This document shows, piece after piece, positions 39,495-48,108 of a stretch of DNA of 64,000 nt (its first letter is position 1; every line of letters begins with the position of its first letter). Below the pieces are notes generated by a model, which saw only the letters and a program-made list of their open reading frames with translations, was not told where the DNA came from and searched no databases. This stretch comes from a virus. Location: positions 1 to 64,000 of the IMG/VR virus record IMGVR_UViG_3300032116_014939. One strand, given 5' to 3'. A program made the position numbers and the translations under genes.

Positions 39495-42091
39495 TTATAG
39501 ATATCAAATTTTGATAGGTCAGGGTATGGTAATTCCAAATCCTCGTTGTGTTTAGGTGTACCATCCATATTATAGAACTGATTCATAAGTAATAAACCTC
39601 TTGAAGCAATTTCAGGCATCATGTAAAAATTCCATCCTAACATGTCAAAATTATCATCATGATATGAAACTTCATTTCTACCTGAGTATCTCGCCCGTTT
39701 AAACCATTTATAAGCCTCAAAGTCATCAGTTAGGATTGCTCCACCCTTACCTAGTTTCAAGTGTTTATACGGTCCAGTAAAAGATAAACACATATGAGTT
39801 CCTGGTATATACATGTCATTGGTGAATCTTAGTGCTGAATCCCAAACATTTGTTGGTGATAGTTGGTAAGCTCCTTTAATCGTAGAACCATAGACTGGTT
39901 CAAATTCAACTTTACCACCAGCATGGATAATCTCACAAGGAACTGATGGATATGTTCTACTTGGTATTTTAATTGTTTTACCAGTAATTTTTTCATAATA
40001 CAATGCTAAGAACAAAGCGTTACTTTGATTATCAATCGTAACTGCGTAAGGTGCTCCTGTATATTCTGCTAATCGTTCTTCAAAACTCTTTGTAACATCA
40101 TAAACGGATTTAGATAGTGTACCAGGTGTTCTTAATTTAACATTTTTAGGTTTAGCAAAAATAACTCCGTGTTTAGCATTTTTATTTGACTTAGTTTTTT
40201 TACCTAATTCATAAACAATAATATCATATTCAAAATTATTTCTATCTAATTTTTCAAGTATAATATTAATTTCACCGTTAGTATTTTCATGAAACTCAAT
40301 CATAAATCTATCCACCAATCCAATTTGTTCATCAGTAATTGATTCAAAAATTGGGTACTCACCACCCTCAATATCACATTTAAATAATGATATCCTACCA
40401 TAGTTATTATCTTTGTAGATATCATCAATAGTAATAGTATCACAACTAATTAAATTATTAAGTTGTCCATATTCTCCCACATTACCGTCAAAAACATTTG
40501 ACCCAATAGTTGAATTTTCTTTTGAAAATCTGAAATCAATCTTGGTATGTTCCTTATAAACAGGATTCATATAGATAGTTGATTTATTCAAATCACCATC
40601 TAAATGATATTCAATACTTTCTCTTAAGTATGGATTTGCTTCAACTAAAATAACTTTTTTAGCGTTTACCGAATACATATACTTAGCAAATAACCCAACA
40701 TTAGCACCAATATCTATTACCGTATCAAGATTTTCTAACTTTAAATCATCAAAACATCTATCAACAAAAAACTCATAATAGTTAATGTAGTTACAGTCCA
40801 AAGGTTTAAATTTAAACTCAGGTATTCTTGGGTAAAAATTAGGATTAACAATCAACTCTTGACCAAAAACTAACTCATTTGTTTGAGAATCATAAAACTC
40901 AACTAAGAATCCTCTAAAATTACGATTATCTTTGAATTTCTTAATGTGTATTGGAATAGGTATTGTCCAATAAAATATTGGGTACTCCAATGGTAAATTA
41001 AACCAATACATTGGAGCCTTTGAAGTCATATCTCTAATACTAACATTAAAATCAAACTTTTGGTTACCGGTATAGTTAATAGTAATTTGATTATTATCAC
41101 CATTGAAACCAAAACTGAAAAGAGAGTCAATACCCCCCACATTTAACACATCCATCATATTATTTACATCTTTATCTATATCTCCAGTTAAAAATGTAAC
41201 TTGAGGTAGTTTATCATATTTTCCACAATACACATCCAAATTATACATCATCATAGGAATACCATATTCAATGGCTTCCTTAATTGCAATTGGATTTAAT
41301 TCTTTATTATTTCTATCACCTTTTGATGGGAACATGAACAAATCGGACGCTTCTAAAAATTCATTTACATTATCCTTTTCACCCCAAACAATACAGTTTT
41401 CAGGTTTATTGTTCATCAATGGTTCCCAATAACTTCTAAAGTTATCTGCTTGATTTCCAATAAAATGAAATTTAATTTTGTTGTTTTCTAACTTACGAGC
41501 AATTTCAAAAATGTATTTTTGATTTTTTCTTTCAGTGAATAACCCGACATTAACAACGTGTTTCCACCCTTTATCGAACCCAAGTTTTTCTTGGAATAAT
41601 TCCTTTCTCTTTTCTCGGTTTTCAATAGGATACTCAATTACCTCATAAGGTATGTCAAACATTGAATACTGAATAGCATTAAACACACTAACAAAAATAA
41701 ACTTGTCAGGAAACCAAACCTTAGATGTTGGTTTGAAACTTGAGTCGTGTGTTGTTTCAAATATTTTGTATGAACGGTTTTGTCTATAAATTTGTCTTGT
41801 AATGTTGTTATCCATGAAAAATTCAGGGAACTCCTCCATCGATATAATATCAGGTTGGAAATCGTTAATAACATTAATCAAAACATTCTTATCATCCCAT
41901 AAAGTGATAAGATTATCTTCACCAATCATATTTTTAATTCTGTTCTTCTGAACAACAAAATCCCATGAATAACATCCGTATTCAATACATTTTATAATAT
42001 AATCATCTTTAAGAAGTTGAATCTTATTTGTAGTAACCTGTGGAAGTCCCCCTGTAGATAGATGTGGGACTATAAATAATATTTTCTTCAT
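39491..42091 (-). CDS. Triple fusion: GT4, FkbM methyltransferase and DegT-like aminotransferase
   Basis: 866 aa from ATG 42091 (MKKILFIVPHLSTGGLPQVT). Residues about 1-300: GT4 transferase (KHVVNVGLFTERKNQ, FHFIGNQADN, KELNPIAIKEAIEYGIPMMM). About 430-650: FkbM domain (DTVIDIGANVGLFAKYMY, ILVEANPYLR, FKCDIEGGEYPIF). About 660-866: DegT/DnrJ/EryC1-type PLP domain (LAEYTGAPYAVTIDNQSNAL, SFTGPYKHLKLGKGGAILTD), whose Lys is a candidate PLP anchor; it is shorter than a full DegT enzyme, so activity is uncertain. First gene of the glycan operon. Confidence 0.85.
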   Translation of the reverse strand: MKKILFIVPHLSTGGLPQVTTNKIQLLKDDYIIKCIEYGCYSWDFVVQKNRIKNMIGEDNLITLWDDKNVLINVINDFQPDIISMEEFPEFFMDNNITRQIYRQNRSYKIFETTHDSSFKPTSKVWFPDKFIFVSVFNAIQYSMFDIPYEVIEYPIENREKRKELFQEKLGFDKGWKHVVNVGLFTERKNQKYIFEIARKLENNKIKFHFIGNQADNFRSYWEPLMNNKPENCIVWGEKDNVNEFLEASDLFMFPSKGDRNNKELNPIAIKEAIEYGIPMMMYNLDVYCGKYDKLPQVTFLTGDIDKDVNNMMDVLNVGGIDSLFSFGFNGDNNQITINYTGNQKFDFNVSIRDMTSKAPMYWFNLPLEYPIFYWTIPIPIHIKKFKDNRNFRGFLVEFYDSQTNELVFGQELIVNPNFYPRIPEFKFKPLDCNYINYYEFFVDRCFDDLKLENLDTVIDIGANVGLFAKYMYSVNAKKVILVEANPYLRESIEYHLDGDLNKSTIYMNPVYKEHTKIDFRFSKENSTIGSNVFDGNVGEYGQLNNLISCDTITIDDIYKDNNYGRISLFKCDIEGGEYPIFESITDEQIGLVDRFMIEFHENTNGEINIILEKLDRNNFEYDIIVYELGKKTKSNKNAKHGVIFAKPKNVKLRTPGTLSKSVYDVTKSFEERLAEYTGAPYAVTIDNQSNALFLALYYEKITGKTIKIPSRTYPSVPCEIIHAGGKVEFEPVYGSTIKGAYQLSPTNVWDSALRFTNDMYIPGTHMCLSFTGPYKHLKLGKGGAILTDDFEAYKWFKRARYSGRNEVSYHDDNFDMLGWNFYMMPEIASRGLLLMNQFYNMDGTPKHNEDLELPYPDLSKFDIYK

Positions 42092-42165
42092 ACCTAAAAA
42101 AAATAACAATATTTATTTCATAAATCCATAGAATACACTATCTTTACAAAAAAATATATAACACA

Positions 42166-42552
42166 ATGAAAAAATTTATCTTATCAATCTTTTTGGTTCT
42201 TTCAACACTATTATCATTCTCTCAAGAAGTAGGTTTTGCTAAAGCCGTAGAACTCTATACAGGCTACAGAGACACAAATAACGAAATCGTATGGAATGGT
42301 TCACCAACATCCGTAGACATCCTGATTAAACTTGAGGATGATAAAGTAACCATCTTTAGTCAACAAACACAAATATATCGTGTTGTTACTAAAATACGTG
42401 ATGAAGAATCAATTATTACTTATAGAATGCTCGATTCAAATGGTATCAATTGTAACTTCCATATGGGACCATCTGAGACTCAAGGTTATATATTTATTGC
42501 AATTGAATACAGTGATTACGCTTGGATGTATCTAACAGAGATAGACGAATAA
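42166..42552 (+). CDS. Secreted hypothetical protein, 128 aa
   Basis: Signal peptide MKKFILSIFLVLSTLLSFSQ and a beta-rich domain. Same architecture as the 144-aa protein at 27303. Faces the DnaJ gene across 2 bp. Role unknown, envelope likely. Confidence 0.75.
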   Translation: MKKFILSIFLVLSTLLSFSQEVGFAKAVELYTGYRDTNNEIVWNGSPTSVDILIKLEDDKVTIFSQQTQIYRVVTKIRDEESIITYRMLDSNGINCNFHMGPSETQGYIFIAIEYSDYAWMYLTEIDE

Positions 42553-42554
42553 GT

Positions 42555-43475
42555 CTACCCCCTCTTATGTTTAACATACATCTTAACATAAAAATCCCCA
42601 AGACCTTCATTTCTAAAACCCTTACCTTTAATACGTAAGGGTTTTTGTGTATCTATAGTTTCAGGTAATTTAATATTCAAATTTCCCGATGGGTGTGGTA
42701 TATCTAAATTATCTTTATTAAAGTCATCTAAAGACATTTGATAGTTGTAAACTAAATCATTATTAAGTTTTTCAAAACCATTTTGTTCAACCACTTGAAC
42801 TTTCAAAATTGCATCCCCAAACATACCATCGTGCCAGTCACCATAACCTGAAGCTTTAATCATTTGACCATCGCTAATTCCATGTGGGATATTTAAATTA
42901 ATGGTTTGCATTTCATTATTCTTACCTTCACCCGCACATGAATAACAAACATTTTTAAGATTAAATCCCTTACCATTACAACTATTACAAGTAACTTGAA
43001 AAATGTTTGAGAAGAATGAATTACCAACTCTTTGAGTTATTCTACCAGACCCATTACAAGTGTTACAAGTAGTTCTTTCACCACCTTGTCCCCCACAACT
43101 ATTACACATATTTTTACGTTGGAATCTTATGTCTATGTTTTTACTCAAGAATGAATCAAGAGTTCCTATCTGAACATCAATAACTTTATCAGGTGCCTTT
43201 CTAACTCTTTGCCCTGTCATGTTTGAAAAGAAGTCCCCAAACGATGAAAATGGGTCACCTCCCATATCACCAAAAGGATTACTTCTTCTCATATCATAAT
43301 CTTTTCTTTTTTGTTCATCACCTAAGGTATCATAGGCTTCAGATATTTTTTTAAATATTTCTTCATCTCCACCTTTATCAGGGTGTGATTCAACGGCTTT
43401 TTTTCTATAAGCCTTTTTAATTTCATCCTGTGATGCCGTTTCTGTAACACCTAAAATATCGTAAAAATTTTCCAA
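42555..43475 (-). CDS. DnaJ-type (Hsp40) co-chaperone
   Basis: 306 aa. J-domain at 1-62 with the HPD triad (SHPDKGG), a G/F-rich linker (about 65-90), four zinc motifs (CNSCGGQG, CNTCNGSG, CNSCNGKG, CYSCAGEG) and a C-terminal peptide-binding domain. It would stimulate host DnaK ATPase. The start must be the TTG at 43475, since the J-domain begins immediately there and no ATG is available. Slightly shorter than host DnaJ (about 370-380). Confidence 0.93.
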   Translation of the reverse strand: MENFYDILGVTETASQDEIKKAYRKKAVESHPDKGGDEEIFKKISEAYDTLGDEQKRKDYDMRRSNPFGDMGGDPFSSFGDFFSNMTGQRVRKAPDKVIDVQIGTLDSFLSKNIDIRFQRKNMCNSCGGQGGERTTCNTCNGSGRITQRVGNSFFSNIFQVTCNSCNGKGFNLKNVCYSCAGEGKNNEMQTINLNIPHGISDGQMIKASGYGDWHDGMFGDAILKVQVVEQNGFEKLNNDLVYNYQMSLDDFNKDNLDIPHPSGNLNIKLPETIDTQKPLRIKGKGFRNEGLGDFYVKMYVKHKRG

Positions 43476-43513
43476 CTGTTTTTATTTTTGAAAAGTTTAT
43501 TAATTTATATTCT

Positions 43514-44146
43514 ATGAACGATAAATTTCATATATACATCTTTAAGAATAATAAAAAAAAGAAAAAACTCAAATCCTTTGTGAGAGAAAAACTTGCAAAA
43601 GATTATTACGAAAATTTAATTAAAAAGTCAAATGAAATAATTTTTGATAAGAAATTTGAATCAGGTAAAGAATGTCGTTTTCACATTGCACTTATCACCA
43701 ATAAATTTATTGATGGTAACATTCATTATTTAGATGAATTTGGTAGGAATATCACAATATCCCCTAAAATTGATGATACAAATTATATCCAAATTATTAA
43801 AACGTATAAAGTTGAAGAATCAATATATGATGTAAAAAATGATACCCGTATTTCAATTGACGACTTTTTTAAACAATACATTAAAAAAGATAAAATATAT
43901 ATGGTCTCTCAACTTAAGAATAAATTTATACTTCAAAATGATGATGATTATAAATTATTCTCTTTAAAAAATTCTGAAGATTGTGATAGATTATTGGAAA
44001 TATTCACAACACTTAGAGATAAAGGTAATATGATAATAGTTAAAGATATCTCAACTGTTCAAAGAAAATATCTCTATAATTTACTTATTGAAAGGGGGTT
44101 TAATAAGAAATTTTTATATACAAGTTACACTACTTATCCAAGATAA
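43514..44146 (+). CDS. Hypothetical protein, 210 aa
   Basis: Lys-rich (FKNNKKKKKLKSFVREKL). Soluble. Divergent from dnaJ. Its end overlaps the 71-aa gene by 17 bp. No motif recognised. Confidence 0.72.
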   Translation: MNDKFHIYIFKNNKKKKKLKSFVREKLAKDYYENLIKKSNEIIFDKKFESGKECRFHIALITNKFIDGNIHYLDEFGRNITISPKIDDTNYIQIIKTYKVEESIYDVKNDTRISIDDFFKQYIKKDKIYMVSQLKNKFILQNDDDYKLFSLKNSEDCDRLLEIFTTLRDKGNMIIVKDISTVQRKYLYNLLIERGFNKKFLYTSYTTYPR

Positions 44147-44345
44147 AAATAAAATCAGTTCCTGAGATGTCAATTTTAAACGTCTCACTATCATAGTTAC
44201 CATCAACATTTGCAACTACATGATAATACTCTTGTTCTTTTAATTCAAATATAACACTCGCCTTACCATTAAAAAGGTTTTGTGATGCATCCGCAATTAT
44301 TGCTAATTTACTTAAAAGTTCAGTACCTTCTTTATCCTTTGCCAT
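44130..44345 (-). CDS. Hypothetical protein, 71 aa
   Basis: Small beta-rich protein (MAKDKEGTELLSKLAIIADA). Overlaps the coiled-coil gene upstream by 34 bp in another frame. Function unknown. Confidence 0.65.
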   Translation of the reverse strand: MAKDKEGTELLSKLAIIADASQNLFNGKASVIFELKEQEYYHVVANVDGNYDSETFKIDISGTDFIFILDK

Positions 44346-44503
44346 AATGTTATTTTTTTTGGTTTTTCAAACAAATCGTCTTTTTTTAACTCTTTGAAGA
44401 AGTTTGCCGTGTTTTCTTTTTCTCTTTTTAAATCTTCATTGAGTTTATTCCTCAATGAGTTCAGAGATTCCAGCTGTTTCTGTATTTCCTTGTTTTGGTC
44501 CAT
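44312..44503 (-). CDS. Small coiled-coil protein, 63 aa
   Basis: ATG 44503 (MDQNKEIQKQLESLNSLRNK). Coiled coil over the first 40 residues, basic amphipathic C-terminus (ITLWQRIKKVLNF) that could touch a membrane. Overlaps both neighbours, a compact operon. Confidence 0.65.
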   Translation of the reverse strand: MDQNKEIQKQLESLNSLRNKLNEDLKREKENTANFFKELKKDDLFEKPKKITLWQRIKKVLNF

Positions 44504-44882
44504 TGTCAACTAAAACATTTTGTGTTAATTCAAATTTTAATTTCTTAAGATTTTCTAAATTTTCTTTATCAAATATATTTTTAAGTTCAGAAACTCTATC
44601 TTCAAATAGTTTTTCCTTAGCCTCTCTTTCTAAATTGTATCTAACAATACCTAATATATTATTCTGAATTAAGTTAAGATTATTCTCATCAAAATCAGAA
44701 ACAAATGATAAATATAATTTATCTTCTAAAGTTCCATTATTCAAAAATTTATCTTCAACTATATATTTTTTAGGTATTTTCCATGTTTTAGAAAATAACA
44801 CATCGAAAACAATATAGTTTTCAAGTTTTCTAACTTGGTGTAGGTAGTCAAATATTGGACTAATTTCTTTGTAAAAACTCAT
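44445..44882 (-). CDS. Hypothetical protein, 145 aa
   Basis: Starts MSFYKEISPIFDYLHQVRKL. Helical with an acidic C-terminus. No motif recognised. Overlaps the next gene by 59 bp. Confidence 0.68.
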   Translation of the reverse strand: MSFYKEISPIFDYLHQVRKLENYIVFDVLFSKTWKIPKKYIVEDKFLNNGTLEDKLYLSFVSDFDENNLNLIQNNILGIVRYNLEREAKEKLFEDRVSELKNIFDKENLENLKKLKFELTQNVLVDNGPKQGNTETAGISELIEE

Positions 44883-45070
44883 ACTGAAAGTATTATATAT
44901 GTAATAAAATAAGTTAATGTAAAATGGAATAAAAAAGCTTCCCCATTACCTAACACCATTTTTTTAGGTGGTGTTTGTAATAGGGAAGTTATAAACACTG
45001 TTGAAATTTTCAAAACATTTAAAATGCTAAATACAAAAATAAATAAAAATAAATTTTCTAAATTAATCAT
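44879..45070 (-). CDS. Small membrane protein, 63 aa
   Basis: ATG 45070 (MINLENLFLFIFVFSILNVL). Two hydrophobic helices with a short KKMVLGNGE turn. It overlaps the Hc1-like gene by 8 bp in another frame. Confidence 0.6.
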   Translation of the reverse strand: MINLENLFLFIFVFSILNVLKISTVFITSLLQTPPKKMVLGNGEAFLFHFTLTYFITYIILSV

Positions 45071-45239
45071 TTTGTTTTCTTCCTTGTAAAATTTCACCTC
45101 TGAACTGTTGAAGTAACGCTTTCAATTCTTGAGCAGTTTTTCTTGCTCTAGTACCAGCACTTTTGTTGCCATTATAGAACTTACCAGCATCAACAGAAAG
45201 AGATTCAGTCAATTCTTTGATTTTGTCTACTGTTTCCAT
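45063..45239 (-). CDS. Histone H1-like protein (Hc1 family), 58 aa
   Basis: The segment GKFYNGNKSAGTRARKTAQE followed by LKALLQQFRGEIL matches the short Bacteroidota Hc1-like proteins (FYxxGNKxAGTRARKxxQELK). Family members are basic and bind DNA non-specifically. A phage copy may condense phage DNA or displace host nucleoid proteins; that is inference. Confidence 0.8.
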   Translation of the reverse strand: METVDKIKELTESLSVDAGKFYNGNKSAGTRARKTAQELKALLQQFRGEILQGRKQND

Positions 45240-45292
45240 TTTCTTAAATATAAAATTTGTTTATTACACTATCAAGAGTAAGGATTATTTAT

Positions 45293-45766
45293 CTATTGTA
45301 AACTTAATTTTAAAGATTTATCTAATGATTTGTAAATTGATGTTAGTAAATCTAAATCTGACTTTGTTGGTGATTTATCAAGATTAAAAACCTCATCAAA
45401 AAACTTATTCAAAGACATTTTAACTTCTTTAATCTTTTGTCTATAAAAAGTTTCTTCTAAAAAACTTTTCATAAAATCTTTATGGTCACCCTTTTCACCA
45501 AAAAAGATACCCTCTTTATTAAAATTTTCAATTGTTTTACCCCAACACCATTCAAAGTGTTTGATATTATCCTCATCTGTTATGTTTATATTAGTTTCTT
45601 GACCTTCTGGGTCACCTAAATAGGTTTTATATACCAAGGAAACCAAAGATTTAACAAAGTCTTCAAACAACTCTAATTTTTGATGACAGATATCATTACT
45701 ATCAATCCAAAATTGTAGCTCTTCGTCAGTAACTGGCTTAGATATATAAGAAAAAAAATTCTCCAT
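45293..45766 (-). CDS. Hypothetical protein, 157 aa
   Basis: Helical soluble protein starting MENFFSYISKPVTDEELQFW. No motif recognised. About 50 bp separate it from its neighbours on each side. Confidence 0.7.
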   Translation of the reverse strand: MENFFSYISKPVTDEELQFWIDSNDICHQKLELFEDFVKSLVSLVYKTYLGDPEGQETNINITDEDNIKHFEWCWGKTIENFNKEGIFFGEKGDHKDFMKSFLEETFYRQKIKEVKMSLNKFFDEVFNLDKSPTKSDLDLLTSIYKSLDKSLKLSLQ

Positions 45767-45810
45767 AGTTATATGGAGAATTATAATTTAAAATATTTTA
45801 AAGTAACTAA

Positions 45811-47307
45811 TTATTTTTTATACTGATAACCAATTAACTTTTTCATGTTTTCCATTTCTTCATTCAACAATTTACTTGTTTCACTTTCTTTTGATTCTCC
45901 AAGATTATTCAATATTTTTTCAGCCTTATTAACTGAAGAAGTTTTTGAACCTTTTTTCTTAATAGAACCCTTTTGAGTCGTTTCACCAGCAACATCAACA
46001 GGTTGTGATTGTCTCTTATATGACGCTTCTAATTGTTCAGCACCATATAAATTTTCTTCATAGTTCTTATAAAATTTATCACCTGTCTCTGTTGGTACAA
46101 CATTACCAAGTGGGTTACCGTCGGCATCAACTTGAGCGTTTCCAGTTTTAGAACTACCTTTTAGATTCATTTCAATCCACTCATCATTTGGTTTGATTTC
46201 ATCGAATACAAGATTTGTCTGTCCAGGATAAGCAAAAGCATCTACATATTCATCAACATATTCTGATGGAATATACGCCTTTTTACTCATTTTAGAAATT
46301 TCACCATTACCTTTTGGAAACATTACAGGATTAGATTCAAACTTACCTTTAGAACCATCCTTAACGTACTCTGCCATTTTTTTGAATGAATCTTTATTTG
46401 CTTTAGAGTTTTCATTTTTTTCTTTTTTAGAAACTCTGTCATATTGAACCATTCCAGCAGATTTACCCGTCTTCTTAAGATTATCCTTAGTTTTTTCTTC
46501 AAGAACTAATTCTTCAATCATTTCAATTAATTCAGATTCCTTTAAATCAAGAAAATCACCATCACCCATTTTAATTCTATAATTAATTGAATCTTTATCG
46601 TCACCCGAAACAAAATCAACTTCTTGGTCAACTTCTTCAGGATAATTTCTCATGTACTTTTTCTTCAACGATTGTACTCTTGGGTTTTCATCATCAGATA
46701 GATTAATATCTTCAAAGTCATCGTGTCCCATACCTAAACCCATACCACCTAAATCTTCAGTCACTTCATATTCTTTACCATCAACTTCAAAAGATTTTTT
46801 ACCTTCTTTTTTCGCCTTTGCTAAAGCCCCAGTAAAAGCATTTCCTTCTTCCACTTCTTCTTCCATTTTTTGTAATTTTAAAAAATCCGCTTTAGTGAGT
46901 TTACCTTTAGGTTCTGCAACATCTAATTTTTTTTGACCACCATGTAGTCTTTCAGTTGTTTCACTTCTTGCATCTTTAGAATCTAACGCTAATGCTAAAT
47001 CAGTGTCTTGGTCTTCTTTAATTCTTTTTTTCATGTTTGATATTTGTTTTTCACCAAAGGCGACTTCGCCACCTTTTTTATTTCTTTTAAAATGAAACGG
47101 CCCATGTGACGAATGTTTACCTCTTCTCATAAACGTATAATCTTCTTCGTCATCATCAAAAACATAGTCATTACCAACTTCTAAATCGTACTTATCAACA
47201 TCTTCATTTGATTCAATTTTTTTGTTGATAGTGTCAGTAATTTCGTTAGCCCTTTCAGTTAAACTTTCATTAACTAAACTTTTTATTATTTCATCAAATT
47301 TTGACAT
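45811..47307 (-). CDS. Large acidic leader protein, possible head-core or scaffold, 498 aa
   Basis: The leader MSKFDEIIKSLVNESL ends in VNE. The body is highly charged and low complexity, with Gly/Lys/Asp-rich stretches, a repeat-like segment GNAFTGALAKAKKEGKKSFE and a C-terminus KLLNEEMENMKKLIGYQYKK. No enzyme motif. Composition fits an internal head or scaffolding protein that is cut by a prohead protease; that is inference. TATTTATA box 12 nt upstream. Confidence 0.68.
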   Translation of the reverse strand: MSKFDEIIKSLVNESLTERANEITDTINKKIESNEDVDKYDLEVGNDYVFDDDEEDYTFMRRGKHSSHGPFHFKRNKKGGEVAFGEKQISNMKKRIKEDQDTDLALALDSKDARSETTERLHGGQKKLDVAEPKGKLTKADFLKLQKMEEEVEEGNAFTGALAKAKKEGKKSFEVDGKEYEVTEDLGGMGLGMGHDDFEDINLSDDENPRVQSLKKKYMRNYPEEVDQEVDFVSGDDKDSINYRIKMGDGDFLDLKESELIEMIEELVLEEKTKDNLKKTGKSAGMVQYDRVSKKEKNENSKANKDSFKKMAEYVKDGSKGKFESNPVMFPKGNGEISKMSKKAYIPSEYVDEYVDAFAYPGQTNLVFDEIKPNDEWIEMNLKGSSKTGNAQVDADGNPLGNVVPTETGDKFYKNYEENLYGAEQLEASYKRQSQPVDVAGETTQKGSIKKKGSKTSSVNKAEKILNNLGESKESETSKLLNEEMENMKKLIGYQYKK

Positions 47308-47319
47308 TTATGTTTTATA

Positions 47320-47327
47320 TATAAATA
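47320..47327 (-). promoter_or_regulatory. TATTTATA box, 12 nt before the start codon
   Basis: Before the 498-aa protein, just past the end of the 176-aa gene. Confidence 0.5.
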
Positions 47328-47328
47328 C

Positions 47329-47859
47329 TTAATTAATTGAGTTTTTTAAAATATCTTCTTTAATTATTTTACTTAAAATATTTTTGTCAATTTGGTATTC
47401 CTTTGATAATTTTTCAAGTAAACTTTCAAAAATATCTAATTCAGTTAATTTTAAAGCGTTAATATCTCCTTGATTACAATATGGGTATTTTAAACATTTC
47501 TTTTTTACTTTAACAAACTTACCACCTTTATATAAAGGTTTTGAAGCTCCTCTCCAATCTTTCTTACTTTGGGATTTAGCTAAAAATGATGGCCCTGAAT
47601 ATTGTCCCGCAGAAGACGCCCCTGTCGCCTCAGTCGCTTCAACTTTTTTAATGTCATCAGAATTTTCTTCTTCCATTTTACTACCAAATAACGGTGCCGA
47701 AAAACTACCAGCACTACCAGCACCAGTCGCTTCAGTATTCTCTTCTTTTTTCTCACTCAGTTCTTCTGAGAATTTGTTAAAATCACGAATTGAATCTGAA
47801 TCTTTTGTTGTATAATTTGACTTAATCGCCTTCATTAAATTTTGTTTCAAGTTTTCCAT
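47329..47859 (-). CDS. Protein with duplicated EATGxxSAG motif, 176 aa
   Basis: Two copies of a short motif are present: EATGAGSAGSFSAPLFG (about residue 42) and EATGASSAGQYSGPSFL (about residue 79). The C-terminal half is basic then helical (KKKCLKYPYCNQGD, LESLLEKLSKEY). I have the impression that similar Gly/Ser motifs recur in structural proteins of large phages. Function unknown. Confidence 0.68.
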   Translation of the reverse strand: MENLKQNLMKAIKSNYTTKDSDSIRDFNKFSEELSEKKEENTEATGAGSAGSFSAPLFGSKMEEENSDDIKKVEATEATGASSAGQYSGPSFLAKSQSKKDWRGASKPLYKGGKFVKVKKKCLKYPYCNQGDINALKLTELDIFESLLEKLSKEYQIDKNILSKIIKEDILKNSIN

Positions 47860-47864
47860 CTCTA

Positions 47865-48107
47865 TTATTTTTTAATTTTTGATTCCCAAACACTTCTATT
47901 CATCCAAAGATATTCATAGAAATCTTTCATGGATTTTGCGATTAAATCTCTAACATTTTTTTCTAACTTACCTCTTTCAATTTCTTTGGAAATTAACTCT
48001 AACATTTTGTTTTCAAATTGTTTAACAGTTTGTGAATCTAAAAAACTTTTGATTTCAGATTTAACAATTTTTTCTATTTCGTTTTTTTCAGATTGATTGA
48101 AAGCCAT
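47865..48107 (-). CDS. Conserved small helical protein, 80 aa
   Basis: ATG 48107 (MAFNQSEKNEIEKIVKSEIK) chosen over a TTG 12 bp upstream. All-helical, charged, ends ESKIKK. Its place between membrane and structural genes suggests a virion role. No function recognised. Confidence 0.7.
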   Translation of the reverse strand: MAFNQSEKNEIEKIVKSEIKSFLDSQTVKQFENKMLELISKEIERGKLEKNVRDLIAKSMKDFYEYLWMNRSVWESKIKK

Positions 48108-48108
48108 T

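Noticed and set aside
46652-46936. 94-codon plus-strand ORF inside the 498-aa gene
   Set aside because: Ser/Phe-rich shadow of the Lys/Glu-rich minus-strand protein.
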